Below, piece by piece: positions 59,701 to 64,000 of a stretch of 64,000 nt of DNA. Both the position numbers and the translations under genes were made by a program. This stretch comes from Limanda limanda (lineage: Eukaryota; Chordata; Actinopteri; Pleuronectiformes; Pleuronectidae): assembly GCF_963576545.1 (NCBI RefSeq), contig NC_083656.1:8560811-8624810 (forward strand), written 5' to 3'. The notes beneath the pieces were generated by a model. It searched no databases. It was not told where the DNA came from and saw only the letters and a list, made by a program, of their open reading frames with translations. Every line of letters starts with the position of its first letter. Positions within the stretch are counted from its first letter, which is position 1.

Positions 59701-62700
59701 GGCGGACCACCATATTGATCACCCCCTCTCCGCTCAGCACTGCTTTGATCACCTGCTTCCTGTCCTTATTAGTCAGGTCCACATCATTAATTTTCAACAA
59801 CCAGTCGTTAACCCTGCACAGAGAGAAAAGAGGGAAGATTTGATTTATCAAGCTCTCAAAGAAAATAAGGATATGAAGGTAAGGACATTTAAAAATGTTT
59901 TTACTTTTTTACAGAAGTATTATAACAGTTATTATAAAATTTAGCAAACAAATTATCAAGAAATATTGTTTTGGTATCCGAATAAAACCTCAAGTGATCT
60001 ATTGGCACAGATATATCAAAAGTACTATGATACCCCATTGATAAAGTGACTTTATTAATAGGAGCAGCAAAGCAGATATTTACCTTAATCTTCCTTCAGC
60101 GATACTTCCTTTATCCACCTTACTGACAAATATGCCACAGTCTCCTGGTAAATAAGGATCATTTACCCCTTCCGCGATATCAAACCCAAGTGCTTTCAAA
60201 TCCATGTCCTAAAAAAAAGATGGTTTAATTGTACATTCATTGACTTTAAGGTATTTTTCTAAAGATACAGAGGAATTGTTGATATTATAGTGGATCTTAC
60301 TCTGTGCTTCTCGATTTCAACAACCTCTGTCTCCCACTCCATGGAGTCCGTGTCGATGGCTGAATCATGTGAACTGTGAGCCATTAACTGACGAAACCTC
60401 GCTTCCTCTTCCATCTGGTCCTCCACCTTTTCTCTGCAGGAAACATACAATCTGACTTTCTTAAATAAATTAAATCACCTGGAGGAGTTATCAAACTCTG
60501 CTCAGTGAGTGACATGATTTCTCCACTGGGTGTCACCAAAGATCTGGTTAGAAATCTACACCCTGGATCCACAAACAAGGGGGTCACACGGATTCATTCA
60601 CATGAGAAACTTAAAGAATATGCAGGAATGACTCACTTTAGTTCTTTTAGTTCCCGCGCAGCGTCGTTCTTCTGTTTCCTCATGTCATCCAGATTCCTCA
60701 GAGCATCTGCCAGATCGCTCACAGCTCGGTCCCTCTCTCGCCTCAGGTTGTCACACAGTGTGCTGACAGATGAACAGATTTTCAAACAAAATGTAAACAA
60801 ATCTATTTTAGTCCGAGACTCTCTTACCATTCTGCATTAAAACGTATCTGAACAAACGTGATGCCTTCGAAAGCAGCTCCTCACCGAATGCTCTCCCTCT
60901 CAGCCACTATCTTGTCCCTCTCCTGAAAGGCCCAGTCCCGTCGGCACTTGGCGACCTCGGCCTCCTGCAGCGCCTCCTTCAGCTCCTGAGAGATGGCCTC
61001 GTACTGCTTCCTCAGCATTTCAATCTCCTTGTTGGCTCGTTCCATGTCCACAGTGGCAGAGTCTTGTTTCTGGAGGAGATGAAGAACATGTAAAATAATG
61101 AACATCAGTGTTATATTGTGCGTTACAACTGGTGCAGGGAGATACAGGCTTTGAATCTAATATTTTCCTTAATTGTATAATAGACACATTGTGAAGGATT
61201 TTGATTAACTTAATTATTTAGAATCTATAACATGAGAAATTATTTTGCTCATCAGGTCCCGATACACAAGCTTCAGTAAAAAAAAAAACCACACACACAC
61301 ACACAAACCGTTGTCAGGCAAGAAGTTTAACACCACTCAACTTTTTCATCAACACATGGTTACATCATCAGGCGTACAAAGTTTGCCAATCAAATATATG
61401 CAAACACACATATTCCTCATAGATTATTTTTGGCCTGAGTGATGACCTTGTGATCACTGTGCATGGGAATTTACAGAAGTACACATGGGTGTTTAAGAGA
61501 AACAGATTTGTCCCAAATGAGAGACTCAAGTAATTTCAAGATGACATATTTTTTTCATCATCCATCCATCCATTATCTATATCGCTCATCCTTTGGAAGG
61601 TCATGGGGGGCTGGAGCCAATCCCATCTGACATTGGGCAAGAGGCAAGGTTCGTCCTGGACAAGTCATACAAGCAATCATACATACAGAGACGAACAACC
61701 ATTCATACTCACAACTATGGACAATTTAGAGACTCCAGTTAATCTAACCCCAATCAGCATGTGCTGTGTCAGCACCAACACATCATCAGCTCACAGCAAG
61801 ATCATTTTTAAGTAAGAAATCTTGTTTATTCTTAATTAAAATTCTACATATTTGGTTGCATTTGTTTTCTTTTAATTCTTCGTAATTAATAACATAGGTT
61901 TCTGATAAAACTATGTGCCATCTTTTTAAATATTTTGACATTTTTGACTCGCCAATGGTGACATTTCACCATAAAAATCTATTTTAGTGAGGGTCTAGTG
62001 TGAAGTGTGTATAATGAATATATATCTATATGTGTAGCACTTTGTTACTCCCTTTAAATATCTACACAGTGAGGAGACTGTCAAGGGTAATGACAGCATT
62101 AATCAAGTCCATGGCTTAATTAATTCCATTAGAATTGAGTGCACTGTTGTTCCGGTTAATTATCAATTTTTGATGCAGCACAGTTTCATTGTGCTCTTCA
62201 AAGTCAGAGAGAAGCTTTTCCCTGTAATTACTGGTAATTTTCTAATGCAGGAATATCAGGACTTTAATTGCAATTAGTCCGATAATACGTCTCTCAACAA
62301 AATCAATGTGTGGAAACCTGCCAGCAAAAAAAAAAAAAAAAGCATTTACTATTGTATGAGATGGGATGAAGGGATTATTGTCAGAGGAATAAATCAATCC
62401 CTCCATTTGTAATGATGAGTCTCCCGTCTGTCTGACTACCTGTCTGGCCTGGTAATACTCTCGCAGCAGCTGGTCCCTCTGGATGATGGCCTCCGTCCTC
62501 TCCTTGCGGGCCACGTCCCGCTCCTCGCGCACCGTCTCGATGTCCTTGCTGGCCTGGCTGAGCTCTTTCTGGGCCTCGGCCTTGTCCTTCACCTCGTGGC
62601 AGTATTTCTCCAGCAGCTCGTTCTTTTCGCAGATGGCCCGGTCCCTGTCCACCAGCGATGATGCCAACTCCTTCATGTCACAAAAAACAAATTAACAGTG

Positions 62701-63921
62701 AGTGAGAGATTAAAGATGAATACTCATAACAGTCTGAATTTCATTTTAAAGCCATTCATTTGTAATGAGGATTTTCATGACAAGGGCGTTTCTATTTTGT
62801 ACCGTTGTTAGTACCAACTTCCTTGTTTACTGTGCAAGAGCGATGCTGGAATTTCTCCTTCAGGGATCAATACAATCTTATCTCATTGAGCAAAAGGTGA
62901 CACTAAGCACCTCTTTTTTAAATAGCCATTATGACTTTTCTTTGTTACCGGACAATTCACCCTGAACCTATGTTTAGGCTGTATCCTAATAAAACCAATA
63001 ATGACATATGATTACTTTTTGGCACACCTTATGAAACTCTGGGTGTAGCCATAACAAACAATGACAGCAGTAACTCTAACCAGTATAACTGCAGTAAAAG
63101 CATTCTTTTTAAATTGAAGCAATGGGAATACATTTTATGTTTTTTTAGAAATATAATTTAGTAAGGCCTGAGTTCTCAGTGTAAAATGCAGGACCTGATT
63201 TAACCTACAATAAAGAAAGTGGAGCACCTACCTCCACAGAAGGCATTAAACAGTTCCATTAAATGAAGCACCAAATTTCACACACTCACAGATTTCAGTT
63301 CCCTACATGTGCCACCCCCCCCCCCCCCCCCCCCCCCCCCCGAAGATACATGAATAATTTCCTTGGACAGCTAAGAAAAATGATTACAAAAAATGCCTCA
63401 CAATATTTCAGAAAGTGGAACACAATACCTGAACCCCACCAACATTTTATGGGTTCTTCCCCGATCCATACCACATCCTTCCACTAAGTTTCATGTTAAT
63501 CCGTCACATACTATTTTTGCATAATCTTGTTTAGATCCAAGCAAACAGAGGTGAAAACATATCCTCCTTGATGGAGGCAACTATGGGAGCTCTTGTTCTA
63601 GCTGTTACCTGTCGCAATGCCTCCAGCTCCTCATTGGCCACCCGTCTCTCACAGGAAGTGTTCTTCAGCTTGGCCTCTGCCATCTCCATCCCAGTTTGAA
63701 GCCGGTCCACTTCTTTGATCACTTGGTCCCGCTCGCTCATGATCAAACGATACTCGCTGATCACAGAGTCCCGCTCATCCTTGTATTTCTCACTGTCCTT
63801 CGATGCCTTGAGTTGCTGGGTCTTCAGCCGCGTTGTTTCTGATTGCAGCCGCTCCATCTCTCGCTGCAGCTCCTTGTTCTGGGATGCGGCCTTGGACAGT
63901 TCCTGCTGCGTGCTGTCAAAC
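47644..63921 (-). CDS. dlg5: dlg5, discs large homolog 5 MAGUK scaffold (3' part of gene, spliced)
   Basis: Scaffold protein of cell junctions and the cortex. In other vertebrates it links cadherin-catenin complexes, vesicle delivery and polarity, and influences Hippo and Hedgehog signalling. Twenty-seven exons with GT-AG junctions sum to 1610 residues plus TAG with every phase matching. Seen in order (numbered from the first complete codon here): coiled coil (1 to about 330), PDZ1 (about 335-425), PDZ2 (about 425-500), Ser/Pro-rich linker (about 500-1027), PDZ3 (about 1033-1110), PDZ4 (about 1190-1275), SH3 (about 1285-1350), guanylate-kinase-like domain (about 1425-1600). The human protein is about 1919 residues, so roughly 300 N-terminal residues lie beyond 64000. 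Many blocks, for example RQLMAHSSHDSAIDTDSMEW, are as in mammals. The paralog (a or b) is unresolved. Confidence 0.97.
47748..48981 (-). other. dlg5: dlg5 last intron
   Basis: 1.2 kb with a short CA repeat (47963-47987). I see nothing else. Confidence 0.75.
48982..49091 (-). CDS. dlg5: dlg5 exon: GK-like domain, C-terminal helices
   Basis: 110 bp: EQKDPLYLRDKLSQKHSKEQ, YEAAQKIEQEYSRFFT. Helical end of the GK domain. Donor GTTGGT is a weak donor sequence. Confidence 0.94.
49092..51067 (-). other. dlg5: dlg5 intron with SINE-like copies
   Basis: 2.0 kb. The section 49376-49800 holds two facing copies of the family that ends CCATCT-TATATACAGTC-TATGG, one on each strand. The rest is unremarkable. 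Confidence 0.6.
49375..49800. repeat. two SINE-like copies in opposite orientation
   Basis: TTGACTGTATATACAGATGG at 49379-49398 is the reverse of CCATCTCTATATACAGTCTA at 49769-49788. Between them are further family motifs (CCAATATCCACTAAGATGGA). Confidence 0.5.
51068..51177 (-). CDS. dlg5: dlg5 exon: GK-like domain, core
   Basis: 110 bp: DCHCLLDIAPHAIERLHSVH, IYPIVIFTRYKNSKQI. Strand-helix-strand core including the conserved YPIVIF. Confidence 0.96.
51475..51602 (-). CDS. dlg5: dlg5 exon: GK-like domain, middle
   Basis: 128 bp: IMKASQQAIERGVKDCVFID, YKRRSGHFDVTTVASIKEIT. RRSGHFDVTTVASIKE corresponds to the substrate-side region of the GK fold. Confidence 0.96.
51724..51867 (-). CDS. dlg5: dlg5 exon: GK-like domain, N-terminal part
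   Basis: 144 bp: YQRVQKVECSFPRPVLVMGP, LVEACKDMLVKEAPTTFC. The phosphate-binding loop of true guanylate kinases is degenerate (MGPLVEACKDML), as expected for a protein-binding MAGUK GK domain. Confidence 0.95.
52072..52262 (-). CDS. dlg5: dlg5 exon: SH3-GK hinge
   Basis: 191 bp: MDQEFCRRHSMADMKDENNK, AAARRSFFRRKLKHKRSGS. The strongly basic hook region between the SH3 and GK domains. Acceptor CACGCAG, donor GTAAGA. Confidence 0.95.
52406..52576 (-). CDS. dlg5: dlg5 exon: SH3 domain
   Basis: 171 bp: ALYERVAEVEQELSFKKDDI, LFVEDTLPNGNFGYWMAWQL. The ALYE opening and the W-rich GYWMAW strand are typical of the MAGUK SH3. Donor GTAAGT. Confidence 0.96.
52705..52853 (-). CDS. dlg5: dlg5 exon: PDZ4, second half, and start of SH3
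   Basis: 149 bp: YNGISMKNKTKEEAYLEMLK, then SPGDGFFI, the start of the SH3 domain. Acceptor TTTTCAAACAG, donor GTACCC. Confidence 0.95.
53156..53339 (-). CDS. dlg5: dlg5 exon: PDZ4, first half
   Basis: 184 bp: RAAEPRLVRLKRIQVELGVQ, VCGGNIYGVFVESLDDDSPA to GLLPGDLLLE. ELGVQVCGG is the PDZ4 carboxylate-binding loop, divergent from the GLGF consensus as in mammals. Confidence 0.95.
53480..53644 (-). CDS. dlg5: dlg5 exon: PDZ3-PDZ4 linker
   Basis: 165 bp: PTPQGSGATTPDNPSAVDTL, SEQDEGTMTPPSKQTTP. The QGSG-TTP and EQDEG motifs match mammalian DLG5. A multiple of 3 with phase 2 on both sides. Confidence 0.94.
53645..54069 (-). other. dlg5: dlg5 intron
   Basis: 0.43 kb, AT-rich, with a small TCATCATTATCATCATC tract beside the donor. 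Nothing else seen. Confidence 0.75.
54070..54203 (-). CDS. dlg5: dlg5 exon: PDZ3, second half
   Basis: 134 bp: FNGINLRNANEQQARLVIGQ, QCDTVTILAQYNPHMFQL. Acceptor TTTTTTCCAG, donor GTAAGA. Confidence 0.96.
54296..54458 (-). CDS. dlg5: dlg5 exon: PDZ3, first half
   Basis: 163 bp: PYLEEPRNVTVQKGAEPLGI, SIVSGDNGGVFVSKV to GDQLLE. PLGISIVSG is the PDZ carboxylate-binding loop and beta-B strand. Donor GTACAG. Confidence 0.96.
54459..55332 (-). other. dlg5: dlg5 intron
   Basis: 0.87 kb. No repeat with clear ends and no open frame of note. Confidence 0.75.
55333..55492 (-). CDS. dlg5: dlg5 exon: linker, Ser-rich, up to PDZ3
   Basis: 160 bp: SLTHSECSSPTPPMSPVHLD to VGDRRKD. Many SP and TP sites (CSSPTPPMSP) suggest proline-directed phosphorylation. 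Donor GTAGGC. Confidence 0.94.
55580..55663 (-). CDS. dlg5: dlg5 exon: linker, LQFRAERLKIP motif
   Basis: 84 bp: SLSTLQFRAERLKIPPTRYP to GSDR. Short exon, phase 1 on both sides, so skipping it would keep the frame. Donor GTACAT. Confidence 0.93.
55664..56459 (-). other. dlg5: dlg5 intron
   Basis: 0.8 kb, AT-rich. Nothing recognised. Confidence 0.75.
56460..56581 (-). CDS. dlg5: dlg5 exon: linker, QHQGRLSLDLSH motif
   Basis: 122 bp: PQHQGRLSLDLSHKRPGEST to NSLPSSARL, with QGRLSLDLSH and NSLPSSARLG as in mammals. Acceptor CACTTTTAG, donor GTATGT. Confidence 0.94.
56770..56914 (-). CDS. dlg5: dlg5 exon: linker, MRNPVYT motif
   Basis: 145 bp containing AVTAVMRNPVYTAWSQEIQS. The RNP-V/I-YT motif is conserved with mammalian DLG5. 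Acceptor CTTTTCCCAG, donor GTGTTC. Phases 1 in, 2 out. Confidence 0.9.
57008..57131 (-). CDS. dlg5: dlg5 exon: linker, VQSFSNDEHSPEPVD
   Basis: 124 bp: VQSFSNDEHSPEPVDLLRFS to PPSYSSIAA, exit phase 1. Acceptor GTCTTTTGCAG, donor GTAAGA. The 111-bp intron before it (57132-57242) is stop-free and a multiple of 3, so its retention would keep the frame. Confidence 0.88.
57243..58202 (-). CDS. dlg5: dlg5 exon: large linker exon (960 bp)
   Basis: 320 codons, phase 0 on both sides; by far the longest exon. Ser/Pro/His-rich and mostly disordered in appearance. Conserved islands seen: CSTQTDIC, SGGTWPKVL, IYKKPKQRKSIFDVNAF and RRYRPKSAPALRR. HNCSKHNCS is a short internal duplication. Likely holds phosphorylation and partner-binding sites (inference). 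Alternative-frame ORFs inside it are shadows. Confidence 0.93.
58203..58631 (-). other. dlg5: dlg5 intron with a copied exon fragment
   Basis: 0.43 kb. Positions 58460-58484 are identical over 25 nt to coding sequence at 61020-61044 (the MERANKEIE segment), in the same orientation, next to a run of A. Confidence 0.85.
58632..58724 (-). CDS. dlg5: dlg5 exon: PDZ2, second part
   Basis: 93 bp, 31 codons, phase 0 on both sides: IDGIALDNKSLSECESLLRN to ISLMK. The alpha helix and last strand of PDZ2. Donor GTGAAC. Confidence 0.95.
58725..59428 (-). other. dlg5: dlg5 intron
   Basis: 0.7 kb, AT-rich. Nothing recognised. Confidence 0.75.
59429..59532 (-). CDS. dlg5: dlg5 exon: PDZ2, first part
   Basis: 104 bp: SGIGLESGVFVATLAPGSPA to TIGDRILA. 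Acceptor CTTCTCAG, donor GTGAGT. PDZ2 core strands and the GDRILA turn. Confidence 0.95.
59638..59813 (-). CDS. dlg5: dlg5 exon: PDZ1, second half, and linker to PDZ2
   Basis: 176 bp: VNDWLLKINDVDLTNKDRKQ, AVLSGEGVINMVVRRRKSLG. Ends in the PDZ1-PDZ2 linker INLTGHK. Acceptor CTGTGCAG, donor GTCATC, which is a weaker consensus than elsewhere in the gene. Confidence 0.94.
60084..60208 (-). CDS. dlg5: dlg5 exon: PDZ1, first half
   Basis: 125 bp: DMDLKALGFDIAEGVNDPYL, PGDCGIFVSKVDKGSIAEGR. Long T-run acceptor (TTTTTTTTAG), donor GTAAAT. Binding-groove loop followed by the GIFV strand of the PDZ fold. Confidence 0.95.
60301..60433 (-). CDS. dlg5: dlg5 exon: end of coiled coil, SSHDSAIDTDSMEW motif
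   Basis: 133 bp: EKVEDQMEEEARFRQLMAHS, then SHDSAIDTDSMEWETEVVE. This invariant stretch is a dlg5 signature. Donor GTAAGA, exit phase 0. Confidence 0.96.
60637..60762 (-). CDS. dlg5: dlg5 exon: coiled coil, TLCDNLRRERDRA segment
   Basis: 126 bp: TLCDNLRRERDRAVSDLADA to AARELKEL. Acceptor ATCTGTCAG, donor GTGAGT. Confidence 0.95.
60885..61069 (-). CDS. dlg5: dlg5 exon: coiled coil, MERANKEIE segment
   Basis: 185 bp: KQDSATVDMERANKEIEMLR to RDKIVAERESI plus two bases. Acceptor CTCCTCCAG, donor GTGAGG. A 25-nt piece of this exon (61020-61044) recurs exactly at 58460-58484 in a later dlg5 intron. Confidence 0.95.
61070..62439 (-). other. dlg5: dlg5 intron with interspersed repeat
   Basis: 1.4 kb. 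It contains the interspersed repeat at 61555-61760 and a short A-run/CA repeat (61278-61306). No exon seen. Confidence 0.7.
61555..61760 (+). repeat. teleost interspersed repeat (CATCCATCCATTATC type)
   Basis: Reads CATCCATCCATTATCTATAT, then GGGGGGCTGGAGCCAATCCC, CATTGGGCAAGAGGCAAGGT and GGACAATTTAGAGACTCCAG. I recognise this order from one of the commonest fish repeats, a LINE-derived type. Confidence 0.65.
62440..62670 (-). CDS. dlg5: dlg5 exon: coiled coil, LVDRDRAICEKNE segment
   Basis: 231 bp, 77 codons, phase 0 on both sides. ELASSLVDRDRAICEKNELL to LREYYQARQ. Donor GTAGTC. The acceptor is a TTTTTT run followed by GTGACATGAAG. Confidence 0.93.
63315..63341 (+). repeat. C27 homopolymer
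   Basis: Twenty-seven consecutive C. In the dlg5 pre-mRNA this is a G run. Length uncertain, as for any long homopolymer. Confidence 0.9.
63430..63530 (-). repeat. dispersed repeat, ACTACAAGACAG family, copy 3
   Basis: On the minus strand it reads ATTATGCAAAAATAGTATGT, ATTAACATGAAACTTAGTGG, then GGGGAAGAACCCATAAAATG. Same family as 25357-25430 and 30173-30235. Confidence 0.65.
63609..63921 (-). CDS. dlg5: dlg5 exon: coiled coil, FDSTQQEL segment
   Basis: 313 bp; entry completes an Arg codon, exit phase 0. FDSTQQELSKAASQNKELQR begins a long heptad-like coiled coil, ending RVANEELEALRQ at donor GTAACA. First exon of dlg5 seen in the window; the preceding exon is outside. Confidence 0.95.
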
Positions 63922-64000
63922 CTGCAGCAAATAGGAAATGTTTTGGCTATGATTTTTGGTGCAGAAACAAAACAATTTGTAAAAACAGGGACAGGCAGAA

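Larger units (their letters stand above)
62671..63608 (-). other. dlg5: dlg5 intron with C27 tract and dispersed repeat
   Basis: 0.94 kb. Holds the C homopolymer at 63315-63341 and a copy of the ACTACAAGACAG-family repeat at 63430-63530. Confidence 0.75.

Overview
The window looks like a teleost fish chromosome segment. It carries two large, intron-rich vertebrate genes on the minus strand, dlg5 and kcnma1. These two are also neighbours in mammals, but here they lie within about 2.3 kb of each other (stop codon to start codon). The introns hold interspersed and hAT-type elements of the kind common in fish genomes. I found no bacterial or viral gene, tRNA, rRNA or CRISPR array.

Right part (about 46.7 to 64.0 kb): the 3' two thirds of dlg5, a MAGUK scaffold. 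I placed 27 consecutive coding exons from 63921 down to the stop codon at 47644. All splice junctions are GT-AG and all phases join. Together they give 1610 residues plus a stop: coiled coil, PDZ1, PDZ2, a long Ser/Pro-rich linker, PDZ3, PDZ4, SH3 and a guanylate-kinase-like domain. The 5' end of the gene lies beyond 64000. A likely poly(A) signal is at 46706-46711.

Left part (1 to about 46 kb): the 5' part of kcnma1, the pore-forming alpha subunit of the BK (Slo1) calcium- and voltage-activated potassium channel. Twelve consecutive coding positions from 45331 down to 115 encode about 453 residues: S0, S1 to S4, S5, the pore with TVGYGD, S6 and the start of RCK1. The gene continues past position 1. 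The S6 exon exists in two mutually exclusive versions (3919-4010 and 3742-3833).

The most interesting unexplained item is a 216-bp stop-free, GC3-rich block at 7999-8214 in the intron before the S4 exon. It has splice sites of matching phase and could be an undescribed cassette exon or alternative first exon of the BK channel. Other points are two UGCAUG motifs between the mutually exclusive S6 exons, a perfect 59-bp inverted repeat at 19059-19228, a hAT element nested inside another hAT element with both 8-bp target duplications intact (35076-36386), a 25-nt copy of a dlg5 exon inside a dlg5 intron, and a stop-free 111-bp dlg5 intron.

Both genes are transcribed right to left, dlg5 upstream of kcnma1. 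The proteins are not known to work together, and their proximity is best read as conserved synteny in a compact genome.
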